Assembly (NCBI RefSeq): GCF_004331435.1
Contig: NZ_SJKA01000028.1
Span: forward strand, 1-64,000
Source: Kribbella sindirgiensis
GTDB taxonomy: Bacteria > Actinomycetota > Actinomycetes > Propionibacteriales > Kribbellaceae
Direction: 5' to 3'
Length of the DNA: 64,000 bases
Shown here: one piece after another, positions 24,712 through 32,314 of the stretch
Position numbering within the stretch: position 1 is the first letter of the stretch
How the letters are laid out: each line of letters starts with the position of its first letter
Translations under genes and position numbers: made by a program
The notes under the pieces: generated by a model
What the model saw: the letters and a program-made list of their open reading frames with translations, nothing else
The model's database searches: none
What the model was told of the DNA's origin: nothing

Positions 24712-25650
24712 TCAGACAGCAGGTGGGAGGGCCACGATCTTGCCGTGGATCTCTCCCGCGTCGCCCTGCTGGTGGATCGCGGGCAGCTCGCTCAGCGGCA
24801 CCCGCCGGGCGATCTCGACGTGCAGGTCGCCGCTGTCGACGAGGGCCACGAGGTTCGAGAGCACGTCCGTGTCGGGGTGGACGAAGATCGTCTCCGCGCG
24901 CACGCTCCGCTGCTCGTCGCCGGGTGTCGGCACGGTCGGGGTCGTGGAGACGACGACGCCACCGTCACGGACCCGTACGACCAAGGCGGTGAACCCGTCG
25001 GGCGTGATCGGGGCCAGGTTGAGCAGTACGTCGACGGGCTCGGTGACCGCATCGAGCACGGTGGTGGTCGTGTGGTCGATGATCTCGTCCGCCCCGGCCG
25101 CCTTGACGATCTCGCTGCTGCGCGGGCTCGCTGTGGCGATGACGTGCGCACCTGCGCGCTTGGCGAGCTGTACGGCGTACCCGCCCACGGGACCGCCGGC
25201 GCCGTTGATCAACACCCGCTGACCGGCTGTGAGCCGGCCCGCTTCGAAGAGTGCCTGTGAAGCGGTGAGCCCGACCGACGGCAACCCAGCGGCATCGGCC
25301 AGCGGGATGCGCACCGGCGCCTTCACCAGCACGTTCGCCGGAGCGACGACGTACTGCGCTGCGGAGCCGTCGGCGTTCATCGGGATGAACCCGACGACGT
25401 TCTCACCCACGGCGAGGCCGTCCACCCCGTCGCCGAGTGCGTCGATGGTGCCGGAGACGTCGTAGCCCGGAACATGCGGCAGTGTCACCGGGATCGGCAG
25501 GAAGCCGCCGCGGATACCGCCGTCGGCCGGGTTGTACGCCGACCCGGCGACCTCGATCCGCACCTCACCGGCGCCGGGGACCGGCAGGTCGGCGTCTTCA
25601 TACCGCAGAACGTCCGCGCCGCCCGTTTCGTGGAACCGCACTGCCTTCAT
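24712..25650 (-). CDS. NADP-dependent quinone oxidoreductase-like MDR protein, MarR-divergent (312 aa)
   Basis: Zinc-less MDR enzyme: N-terminal MKAVRFHETGGADVLRYED, LPHVPGYDVSGTIDALGDGVDGLAVGENVVGF, and the Rossmann motif INGAGGPVGGYAVQLAKRAGA. The likely role is NADPH-dependent reduction of reactive quinones or enones. It is divergent from a MarR regulator, and the first of three 18-bp operators begins 22 bp upstream of its ATG, so direct repression by that MarR is likely. The ribosome site GGAAAGGA precedes the ATG. Confidence 0.88.
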   Translation of the reverse strand: MKAVRFHETGGADVLRYEDADLPVPGAGEVRIEVAGSAYNPADGGIRGGFLPIPVTLPHVPGYDVSGTIDALGDGVDGLAVGENVVGFIPMNADGSAAQYVVAPANVLVKAPVRIPLADAAGLPSVGLTASQALFEAGRLTAGQRVLINGAGGPVGGYAVQLAKRAGAHVIATASPRSSEIVKAAGADEIIDHTTTTVLDAVTEPVDVLLNLAPITPDGFTALVVRVRDGGVVVSTTPTVPTPGDEQRSVRAETIFVHPDTDVLSNLVALVDSGDLHVEIARRVPLSELPAIHQQGDAGEIHGKIVALPPAV

Positions 25651-25672
25651 GGTGTCCTTTCCTGCCGCAATG

Positions 25673-25690
25673 TGCTTCGGATTCGAAGCA
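25673..25690. promoter_or_regulatory. MarR operator 1
   Basis: Perfect inverted repeat TGCTTCG-N4-CGAAGCA, 22 bp before the divergent oxidoreductase ATG. It is one of three copies of the same 18-bp element in this 114-bp region. Confidence 0.75.
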
Positions 25691-25710
25691 ACTGATCATC
25701 ACTGTAGCTC

Positions 25711-25728
25711 TGCTTCGAAGTCGAAGCA
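25711..25728. promoter_or_regulatory. MarR operator 2
   Basis: A second perfect copy of TGCTTCG-N4-CGAAGCA, 38 bp (start to start) from operator 1. It lies centrally between the two divergent genes, where it can affect both promoters. Confidence 0.75.
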
Positions 25729-25730
25729 AG

Positions 25731-25748
25731 TACTTCGAGTTAGAAGCA
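25731..25748. promoter_or_regulatory. MarR operator 3 (imperfect copy)
   Basis: TACTTCG-N4-AGAAGCA, a degenerate copy 20 bp (start to start) from operator 2 and 16 bp before the MarR ATG. The ~2-turn spacing puts it on the same DNA face as operator 2, suited to autoregulation. Confidence 0.65.
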
Positions 25749-25764
25749 CTGATAGGCTCCGGCC

Positions 25765-26271
25765 ATGACGCCGTCTCTGGATGCCACGCAGCTGGGCGCG
25801 TACTTCGCACTGATCGAGGCGAGCAGTCTGCTCAAGCACGCCGTCGAGCAGCAGCTGCGGGAGGCCGGGGATCTCAGCTACGTGCAGTTCCAGCTCCTGG
25901 CCACCCTCGGCGACGCCCCGACGGGCAGCCGGCGGATGACCGACCTGGCCGACGGCGTCGTCTACAGCCGCAGCGGACTGACGTACCAGGCCCAGACGCT
26001 GGAGAAGCGGGGCCTCGTGACCCGGACGCAGTCGTCCGACGACGAACGCAGCATCACCGTCACGATCACCGACGAGGGACGCGCCGTGCTCGCGAAGGTC
26101 TTCCCCGGTCACATCGCGGTCCTCGGCGACCTCCTGTTCGCGCCGCTGTCCCGCGCCGACATCGAGACCCTCGCCGACATCCTCACCCGCACCCGAGATC
26201 ACATGCGCCAGACCCCACCCCGCTCCGCAGAACCACGCCGCCGCAGAAAACCAACCTCAGCCGCCGAGTAA
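25765..26271 (+). CDS. MarR-family transcriptional regulator (168 aa)
   Basis: Winged-helix MarR protein: dimerisation helices at the N-terminus (LIEASSLLKHAVEQQL), recognition helix region VVYSRSGLTYQAQTLEKRGLV, and wing SDDERSITVTITDEGRAVL. The C-terminus is Arg/Lys-rich and probably disordered. It is divergent from a quinone-oxidoreductase-like gene, with three inverted repeats between them. The expected behaviour is repression of both genes, relieved by a reactive phenolic or quinone. No lone sensor cysteine is evident, so ligand binding rather than thiol sensing is more likely. Confidence 0.9.
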   Translation: MTPSLDATQLGAYFALIEASSLLKHAVEQQLREAGDLSYVQFQLLATLGDAPTGSRRMTDLADGVVYSRSGLTYQAQTLEKRGLVTRTQSSDDERSITVTITDEGRAVLAKVFPGHIAVLGDLLFAPLSRADIETLADILTRTRDHMRQTPPRSAEPRRRRKPTSAAE

Positions 26272-26297
26272 CTGCAGGACCGCGTCAGAATGGGCGG

Positions 26298-27119
26298 GTG
26301 CAGTCCCACCAGCTCCTCATCGGTGACGATGCGTCGCAGCGACGAAGTGCGCTCGTCGAGTTGCTCACGCCGGCGGTGGTCCTCCGGAGCGAACTCGCCG
26401 CCGGCACCACGGACCTTGTCCACGTCTACCAAGCCCAGAACCCCACCGTCGCGTTCAGCGCCCGGGACCTCCGCTCCCCTAGTATCGCCGAAGCGGCGCA
26501 GATCGCCCGCGACGCCGGCTTCACGTGCGTCGTTCGCTCACCAGGCGGTCGAATGGTTGCCTACGACAGCGGAGCGGTCGTCATCGACCACATCACCGCC
26601 ACGCTCCGTGGCGGCCCCAGTGTCTTCGCCTCGAACGCGGCCCATCACCTGCAGGTACTGCGTTCCCTGTCCGGCGCGGACCTCCGCATCGGGGAGGTCG
26701 ACAACGAGTACTGCCCCGGCGAGTTCAGCATCAACGTCGCGGGCAGCGCCAAGGTCCTTGGCTCGGCCCAGCGCATCACCGCAGGCGCCGCGCTGTTCAG
26801 TACGGTCATCCAGGTCGTCGTACCCGATCGGGTGCGACAGGTTCTGATCGGCGTGTCCGACGCCTTGGGCTATCCGCTCCGCGTCTCCTCGATCGCCGGA
26901 CTCGCGGACTTCGCCCCGGCAGTCAATCCCTCCGCGGTCGTGGACGAGTTCCGCGCGGACTATCGGACGCGCTTGGGCCTCGAAGACGGCCGGCTCCCCG
27001 ATGGCCTCCGCGCCCTCATTGCCAGTGTCGACGGCGAGCAGTACGACGGGATCTTTCACGTCGACGATTGGGCCCGCGCCCGGCCTCTACTCGGCCCGAC
27101 GGCGCGGCACGTCACGTAG
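26298..27119 (+). CDS. Lipoate--protein ligase / octanoyltransferase-like protein (273 aa)
   Basis: Cofactor-transferase (LplA/LipM/BPL) fold. HVYQAQNPTVAFSARD and VVRSPGGRMVAYDSGAVVID replace the usual R-R-x-G-G-G-x-V substrate loop, and EYCPGEFSINVAGSAKVLGSAQR carries the conserved lysine (AKVLG). It would attach lipoate or octanoate to E2 or H-protein domains, although the altered GGG loop makes the exact reaction uncertain. The GTG start at 26298 is 26 bp after the MarR stop; ribosome site is weak. Its last 64 bases overlap the convergent znuB-like gene. Confidence 0.78.
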   Translation: MQSHQLLIGDDASQRRSALVELLTPAVVLRSELAAGTTDLVHVYQAQNPTVAFSARDLRSPSIAEAAQIARDAGFTCVVRSPGGRMVAYDSGAVVIDHITATLRGGPSVFASNAAHHLQVLRSLSGADLRIGEVDNEYCPGEFSINVAGSAKVLGSAQRITAGAALFSTVIQVVVPDRVRQVLIGVSDALGYPLRVSSIAGLADFAPAVNPSAVVDEFRADYRTRLGLEDGRLPDGLRALIASVDGEQYDGIFHVDDWARARPLLGPTARHVT

Positions 27120-27922
27120 ATGATGAAGGAGATCGTGGTGATGTAAGGGCTGATCGGGAGGGAGCTGCCCGCGGCCAGGAGGACACCGCCGACTGCTGCG
27201 ACGAGGGCGAAGAGCGTGCTCAGGAGGGGCACTCGAAACGGAGAAGCGGAGATGCGGAGGGCGGCGGCCGCGGGAGTCACTAGCAGCGACAGCACCAGGA
27301 GCGCTCCGACGATCTGCACCGAGACCGCGACCGCGAGACCGAGCAGGGTCATGAAGACCAGCGACATAACGCCCACCGGGACACCACGGGCAGCTGCCAC
27401 GTCCGCATCGGTACTGGCGAAGAGCAGCGGCCGCCACACCACCAGCAGGCCGACGATCACCACGGCGGCGATGCTGATCAGGGACTTGATCTGAGGGTCG
27501 TCGATCGCCACGATCTGCCCGGTCAGCAGGCCGAACTTGTTCGCCGCCCGGCCGTGGTAGAGACCGAGGCACAGGATGCCCAGCCCGAGACCGAACGGCA
27601 TCAGGACCGCGGTGACCGAGTTGCGGTCCCGGGCCCGGCTCCCGAGGACGCCGATCAGCAGGGCGGCCGCAAGTGAGCCGACCAGGGCGCCCGCGACGAC
27701 GCTGACCCCGAAGAGCAGGCCGGCCGCCGCACCGGCGAAGGACAGTTCGCTGACGCCGTGCACCGCGAAGGCCATGTCGCGGGTCATCACGAACACACCG
27801 ATCAGGCCGCCCATGACCCCGAGCACGACGCAGGCGATCACCGAATTCTTCAACAGGGGCAGCAGTTGCGCGTAATCGGAGAAGTTGAAGATCTCGGACC
27901 AGAGAGTGTCCAGACCGGTCAC
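27056..27922 (-). CDS. Zinc/manganese-type ABC transporter permease, ZnuB-like (288 aa)
   Basis: ABC-3 family permease with about eight membrane segments. The family blocks MTRDMAFAVHGVSELSFAGAA, the EIGLALG-like region, and VQIVGALLVLSLLVTPAAAALR are present. The GTG start overlaps the ATPase stop (GTGA at 27919-27922). It is the last gene of a three-gene minus-strand operon (substrate-binding protein, ATPase, permease). The basic C-terminal tail (SRGRARAQSST) is where it overlaps the convergent lipoate-ligase-like gene. Zinc is the likely substrate given the binding protein and Zur-like site. Confidence 0.92.
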   Translation of the reverse strand: MTGLDTLWSEIFNFSDYAQLLPLLKNSVIACVVLGVMGGLIGVFVMTRDMAFAVHGVSELSFAGAAAGLLFGVSVVAGALVGSLAAALLIGVLGSRARDRNSVTAVLMPFGLGLGILCLGLYHGRAANKFGLLTGQIVAIDDPQIKSLISIAAVVIVGLLVVWRPLLFASTDADVAAARGVPVGVMSLVFMTLLGLAVAVSVQIVGALLVLSLLVTPAAAALRISASPFRVPLLSTLFALVAAVGGVLLAAGSSLPISPYITTISFIIYVTCRAVGPSRGRARAQSST

Positions 27923-28728
27923 AGCGGAACCTGCTCAGGGTGGTGATACAGCTGATCGTCGGGTACGCCGGCCACCAGGATCCGGCCGCGATGCCGGATC
28001 ACGTCAACGGGCGCATCGAACAGGTCACTGAGCACCTCGCTGGTCATCACCTCGTCCGGTGTCCCGATTCGACAGCGATTGTTGGCGATGTAGAGCACAC
28101 GATCGACCTTGTCGAGAATCGGGTTGATGTCGTGGGTGACGAACAGCACGGCGAGGTCGAGGCGACGGCGGGCGTCGTCGACGAGATCACAGACGAGCCG
28201 CTGATGCGGGAGGTCCAGCGACAGCAGCGGTTCATCGCAGAGCAGCAACCGCGGCTCGGCAGCCAACGCTTGAGCGATCCGCAACCGCTGCTGTTCGCCA
28301 CCTGACAGCGAGGCCACCGGGACGGACTCGTACGCCTCGGCCCCGACCGAAGACAGCAACTGGCTGACCCGTTGACGGCGCCGGCGTGACGGCAGCGGCA
28401 CACCCCACCGATGACCGTCGACGCCGAGCGCCACCAGATCCCGGCCGCGGAGCGGTAGACCGTCATCGGCCAGTCGTTGCTGCGGTATGTAGCCGATCCG
28501 CCGATCACCGCGACGTACCGGCGTACCCAGCACCCTGGCGCTGCCGGACCGCAGCCGCAGCTGGCCGAGGACGACCTTCAGCAGACTCGACTTGCCGGAC
28601 CCGTTGGCGCCCAGTACGGCGATGAGCTCGCCACGCCGTACCTCCACATCGAGGTCTTCCCAGAGCATCCGGGATCCGAAGCCCAGTGCTGCGCGCTCCA
28701 GCGTCAGCAGCGGCTCGGCAGAGCTCAC
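27919..28728 (-). CDS. Zinc-type ABC transporter ATP-binding protein, ZnuC-like (269 aa)
   Basis: Single ABC ATPase domain: Walker A GANGSGKSS, Q-loop YIPQQ, signature LSGGEQQR, Walker B LLLCDEPL, and switch His in VLFVTHDINPIL. The C-terminal extension (VIRHRGRILVAGVPDDQLYHHPEQ) is His-containing, as in many ZnuC proteins. It starts with GTG at 28728, 2 bp after the binding-protein stop, and overlaps the permease. It energises import by the 27056-27922 permease. Confidence 0.92.
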   Translation of the reverse strand: MSSAEPLLTLERAALGFGSRMLWEDLDVEVRRGELIAVLGANGSGKSSLLKVVLGQLRLRSGSARVLGTPVRRGDRRIGYIPQQRLADDGLPLRGRDLVALGVDGHRWGVPLPSRRRRQRVSQLLSSVGAEAYESVPVASLSGGEQQRLRIAQALAAEPRLLLCDEPLLSLDLPHQRLVCDLVDDARRRLDLAVLFVTHDINPILDKVDRVLYIANNRCRIGTPDEVMTSEVLSDLFDAPVDVIRHRGRILVAGVPDDQLYHHPEQVPL

Positions 28729-28730
28729 GG

Positions 28731-29657
28731 TTATTGGCCCAGCGCTGCGCCGAGCGCCGCGAGGTTCGCCGACATCCAGCCGACGTAGTCCTTACCTGCC
28801 GGCAGCGTCTCGGTCACCGGCACGACCGGGATGTTGTTCTGCTTCGCCGCGGCCAGCACCTTCTCCGTCTCCGGCCCGGTCGTCTGCGCGTTGTACGCGA
28901 GCAGTTTCACCTCGTGCTTGCTGTAGAGCTCCAGCGTCTCGTTCAGCACCTTGGCCGGTACGTCGCTGTCCTCCTCGATCGCCTCGCTGAACTCGTCCGG
29001 CGTCTTGTTCCGCAGTCCGGCAGCGTCGAGCAGGTACACCGGTACCGGCTCGGTGATCGCCACGGGCTGCCCGTCGTACTTCTGCTTCAACGCGGCTTCC
29101 TGCCGCACGAGTCCGTCGATCTTCGTCTTCAAGGCGTCAGCGTTCTGCTGGAACGTCGTCGCGGCGCTAGGGTCAGCCTTCGCGTAGGCCTGCTCGAGTT
29201 GGTCGATCACCTTCACGACCGTCGGGAAGTCGTACCAGACATGCTCGTTGAGCTCCGCACCGGCGGCGGCCTTCCGGCCCGAGATGGTGACGGCGTTCAG
29301 CACGGTCGCCGAACCGTTCTTGGCGCTCTTCAGCATCCGGTCGATGAAGTCGTCGTACCCGCCGCCGTTCTCGATCACCACCGTCGCCTCGGACAGCGAC
29401 AGCTGGTTGCGCGTACTGGCCTCGTACTCGTGCGGGTCGGCGTCCGGGCTGGTGATGATCGAGGTCACCTGCACCTTGTCGCCGCCGACGGCGCCGGCCA
29501 GATCGCCCCAGACGTTGGTCGAGGCAACGACCTTGATCGAGGCGGCGGCGGCCGGAGTGCTGCCTGACGCCCCGGGCGAGTCGCCGGAGGAACAACCACA
29601 CAGTCCCACGGTCACGGCGACGACGGCAGCGGGCAGGGCAAGCAGTCTGCGGTTCAC
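28731..29657 (-). CDS. Zinc-type ABC transporter solute-binding lipoprotein, ZnuA-like (308 aa)
   Basis: Cluster A-I metal-binding protein. The leader with LCGCSS forms a lipobox (Cys22). Probable metal ligands sit in DADPHEYEAS, NEHVWYDFPTVV, and the ITEPVPVYLL and AYNAQTTG blocks. The usual long His-rich loop is missing. The GTG at 29657 is chosen because it gives a normal lipoprotein leader; an in-frame ATG at 29795 would add 46 residues and run through the Zur-like site B. It captures zinc for the ATPase and permease downstream and is probably repressed by Zur when zinc is plentiful. Confidence 0.9.
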   Translation of the reverse strand: MNRRLLALPAAVVAVTVGLCGCSSGDSPGASGSTPAAAASIKVVASTNVWGDLAGAVGGDKVQVTSIITSPDADPHEYEASTRNQLSLSEATVVIENGGGYDDFIDRMLKSAKNGSATVLNAVTISGRKAAAGAELNEHVWYDFPTVVKVIDQLEQAYAKADPSAATTFQQNADALKTKIDGLVRQEAALKQKYDGQPVAITEPVPVYLLDAAGLRNKTPDEFSEAIEEDSDVPAKVLNETLELYSKHEVKLLAYNAQTTGPETEKVLAAAKQNNIPVVPVTETLPAGKDYVGWMSANLAALGAALGQ

Positions 29658-29691
29658 GAGCTGACCAACCTGACAATTCGAGCGGATGAAA

Positions 29692-29712
29692 TGACAACCG
29701 TTATCATTATCA
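29692..29712. promoter_or_regulatory. Zur-like operator (site B) upstream of znuA-like gene
   Basis: A 21-bp AT-rich palindrome with arms TGACAA and TTATCA, starting 35 bp upstream of the znuA-like GTG. Read on the minus strand it begins TGATAATGATAAC, like a classic Fur-family box. It matches site A (13080-13100) at 17 of 21 positions. It probably overlaps the znuABC promoter. Confidence 0.72.
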
Positions 29713-29806
29713 AGAGATCGGCCGTCAGCACAAGTCCCGCCACCCGGGACCGGCGCCGGCCGCACGACTTTTGCGCGCCGTGACGGCGGATGCACAACTG
29801 CACTAA

Positions 29807-29821
29807 TGAAAATGATTGTCG
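29807..29821 (+). promoter_or_regulatory. Zur-like operator (site C) upstream of anchored-repeat operon
   Basis: TGAAAATGATTGTCG matches the 7-1-7 actinobacterial Zur palindrome TGAAAATGATTTTCA at 13 of 15 positions. It lies 22 bp before the GTG (29843) of the first anchored-repeat gene. Together with site B it gives a Zur-type switch for both divergent zinc operons. Confidence 0.72.
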
Positions 29822-29842
29822 ATTCAGATAGAGTCCCGGGTC

Positions 29843-32314
29843 GTGACCGCCACTCACGCTCGATCGCGTCTCGCTGCCCTGATCGCGGTGCTCCTCGGAT
29901 GCCTGCCGCTCCTGCTCAGCCGGCCTGTCAGCGCGTCGACAACGCCAGAAGTGCTGCAGGCCGTGCACACCGACGTACTGCACACCACGTACGACGGCAG
30001 CTCGCTGCAGCTCAGGACCCGGATCGGGACCGGTGACGTCCGGGACGCCGACCCGGCCGGCCTGATCTTCAACCTGGAGGACCGGGGCGCCGCCAGGCTC
30101 GAGGTTCCGGACGCGCCGGCGTTCGCGTTCCTCGGTACGCCGGGTGCGACCGTATGGATCGCCCCGGAGTCACAGGACCCCGAGCTGATCTGGCCGGGAT
30201 GGGACACCGAGGCGATCCCCGCCGGGATGCTGAAGGACGATCTCGTCGACCTGACGCTGCTGAGCGCCGAAGGACCCGGAGCCGTCGAGGTGTTCTTCAA
30301 CTACGACGCGTTCACCGGCGCGGTTCCGCGGCTGTTCAGTTCGGTGGACCCGGCGTACCGGACGCTGCGGCAGGCAGTCGGGCGGCATGTTCACGCGAAC
30401 TGGTCGTTCGGTGCCCTGGGCACCTACAAGCTCACGTTCCAGGCGACCGCAACCACGACGGCCGGCGCACCCGTGACCTCCGGACCGGTCGAATACACCT
30501 TCGTCGTCGGCCCGTACGAGCCACCCACCACCCCACCAACGACACCGCCAACAACACCACCAACGACACCGCCTACGAGTCCCCCCACCACGCCACCCAC
30601 CAGTCCCCCGACCACGCCACCCGGCACACCCACGCCGCCGGTGACGCCTCCCACCACGCTGCCGACCGCCAGCCCGACCAGCAGCCGGCCGGCGTGTGTC
30701 AGTGCTGTGTTGTCGGTCGGGCACGTGGATGTGGCCGCGCGGACGGTCGGCGACCGGCTGCGGTTCCAGGTGAAGGACGGCACCCGGGGTACGACGGTCT
30801 GGCGGGATCCCGGAACGGTCGCGTTCCAGGTGCGGCCGGCCGCGGACGAGGTCGTCCCGGCGGCCGCGGCGTACCGCTTCCTCGGGGCTGCCGGAGCGAC
30901 GATCTGGCAGATCCCGCAGACGCAGGCCGAGGACCTGTTGTGGGCCGGCTGGAACACCGAGTCCGTCGACTACAGCACGCTGGCCGGTCCGGTGCGCTGG
31001 TCGCTCGACAAGGTCGTCGGTCCGGGCAAGCTCGCGGTCTACCAGTTCGACCAGTTCGGCGCACCGCTGATCTCGTTCGACAGCGGCAAGACATTGCCGC
31101 AGTCGATCACGCTGGCCGAGCCGACCCATGCCCACGGCAACTGGGCCTTCACCCAACTCGGCCTGTACAAGCTCACCTTCACCTACTCGGCCACAACCAA
31201 GACAGGACGGCACCTGAGCGACACCGCCACCCTCCCGGTCGTGGTCGGAACCGACCTCGCCGCCCTCTGCCCAGGCGCCCCGATCCCAACCACCGCACCA
31301 CCGACCACCCACACGCCGACCACGCCGACCACACCGACCACACCGACCCAGACCACCGGAACGCCTACGGCCGCACCTACGACGAAGCCGACCCAGGCGC
31401 GACCGAGCGCTCCAAACCTGTCCCCCACCTCAAGCCCGCGACCAACGCTCAAGCCCTGCGTCACCACCCAGACTCCGACAAGCAGCAACACATCGCCCCG
31501 CACCAGCACGTCGGCAGCCCCACGTACGGCGACCCCGTCCACGACCACTCTCACCAGTGGCCACGCGGACTACGCCGTACGGATCGAGAACGGGGCACTC
31601 ACCTCGCGGCTGAAGGACGGAACCAAGGGCGGTGATCCGGTCTGGCGTGATCCCGCGTCGGTGACCGTCCGGCTCGGCTCAGCGGCCGGTACGACGGTGC
31701 CCGGTGGCGCGTTCTCGTTCCTCGGAGCGGCCGGTACGCAGATCTGGCAGATCCCGCAAACCCAGAAGGACGGGGTCGTGTGGCTCGGTTGGAACACCGA
31801 GGAGCTGACCGCCGCGCAGGTGTACGGCGGCGGCGTGGACTGGCGCCTCGACAAGGTGACCGGTCCCGGCCGCGTCGCCGTCTTCGAGTTCGACTCGTTC
31901 GGTCAGCCGAAGGTCATCTTCAACTCCGGTGACGGTCTGCCCGACACGTATCGCATTCCGCTGGGCACGCATGCGCACGGCAACTGGGCGTTCACGAAGG
32001 CGGGGACCTACCGCGTCACGTTCACGCACAGCGCGACGTTTGCCGCCGGCAAGCAGTCGGCCGATACCGCCACCCTCACCTTCGTCGTCGGACCGTCCGG
32101 CGGCGCGCGATCCGTCGACACGGCGTCGACCGGCACCGGAAGCACCGGGAGCACAGGGAGCACAGGCAGCACAGGCAGCACGGGGAGCGCCGGCGGCGAC
32201 TGCAAGCTGGCGATGACCGGTGGTTCGGTCGGGGTCTGGTGGATCGGCGCGGCCGCGGTCTTCGCCGTACTCGGCGTCGTCCTGCTCGTCGCCTCCCGCC
32301 GGAGGACCCGATGA
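29843..32314 (+). CDS. Wall-anchored triple-repeat surface protein of anchored-repeat ABC system (823 aa)
   Basis: Signal peptide (LAALIAVLLGCLPLLLSRPVSAS), then three copies of the ~170-residue choice-of-anchor-M / actinobacterial surface-anchored repeat (DNA about 29945-30515, 30700-31250, 31555-32095). They are separated by Pro/Thr linkers and followed by a Thr-Gly-Ser tail. The C-terminus is a sorting signal: LAMTG (32207-32221), a membrane helix (WWIGAAAVFAVLGVVLLVA) and RRRTR. LAxTG is the class E sortase motif. Each repeat carries a W-x-G-W-[ND]-T-E block and an H-x-H-x-N-W motif. The GTG at 29843 is chosen because an upstream TTG (29816) lies within the Zur-like box. It resembles proteins that accompany the anchored-repeat ABC transporters; a zinc-gathering role is inferred. 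Confidence 0.88.
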   Translation: MTATHARSRLAALIAVLLGCLPLLLSRPVSASTTPEVLQAVHTDVLHTTYDGSSLQLRTRIGTGDVRDADPAGLIFNLEDRGAARLEVPDAPAFAFLGTPGATVWIAPESQDPELIWPGWDTEAIPAGMLKDDLVDLTLLSAEGPGAVEVFFNYDAFTGAVPRLFSSVDPAYRTLRQAVGRHVHANWSFGALGTYKLTFQATATTTAGAPVTSGPVEYTFVVGPYEPPTTPPTTPPTTPPTTPPTSPPTTPPTSPPTTPPGTPTPPVTPPTTLPTASPTSSRPACVSAVLSVGHVDVAARTVGDRLRFQVKDGTRGTTVWRDPGTVAFQVRPAADEVVPAAAAYRFLGAAGATIWQIPQTQAEDLLWAGWNTESVDYSTLAGPVRWSLDKVVGPGKLAVYQFDQFGAPLISFDSGKTLPQSITLAEPTHAHGNWAFTQLGLYKLTFTYSATTKTGRHLSDTATLPVVVGTDLAALCPGAPIPTTAPPTTHTPTTPTTPTTPTQTTGTPTAAPTTKPTQARPSAPNLSPTSSPRPTLKPCVTTQTPTSSNTSPRTSTSAAPRTATPSTTTLTSGHADYAVRIENGALTSRLKDGTKGGDPVWRDPASVTVRLGSAAGTTVPGGAFSFLGAAGTQIWQIPQTQKDGVVWLGWNTEELTAAQVYGGGVDWRLDKVTGPGRVAVFEFDSFGQPKVIFNSGDGLPDTYRIPLGTHAHGNWAFTKAGTYRVTFTHSATFAAGKQSADTATLTFVVGPSGGARSVDTASTGTGSTGSTGSTGSTGSTGSAGGDCKLAMTGGSVGVWWIGAAAVFAVLGVVLLVASRRRTR
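30521..30668 (+). repeat. Coding tandem repeat for a Pro-Pro-Thr-Thr linker
   Basis: A run of ~12-bp units encodes PPTT/PPTS tetrapeptides about ten times, between surface repeats 1 and 2. It is probably an extended wall-spanning linker. The unit length is a multiple of three, so copy-number change keeps the frame. Confidence 0.85.
32135..32188 (+). repeat. Coding 9-bp tandem repeat, (Thr-Gly-Ser)x6
   Basis: Six 9-bp units encode Thr-Gly-Ser repeats just before the LAMTG sorting signal. They form a flexible stalk that lifts the surface repeats off the wall. Units 2 to 5 differ only at wobble positions, so the array may be prone to length change. Confidence 0.85.

Noticed and set aside
29816..29842. 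A TTG start extending the triple-repeat surface protein by nine codons
   Set aside because: The TTG lies inside the Zur-like box, and the added residues do not improve the signal peptide. The GTG at 29843 is better.
30521..30668. Regular short repeats that could be mistaken for a CRISPR array
   Set aside because: The repeat unit is about 12 bp with no unique spacers and encodes a continuous Pro-Thr linker in frame.
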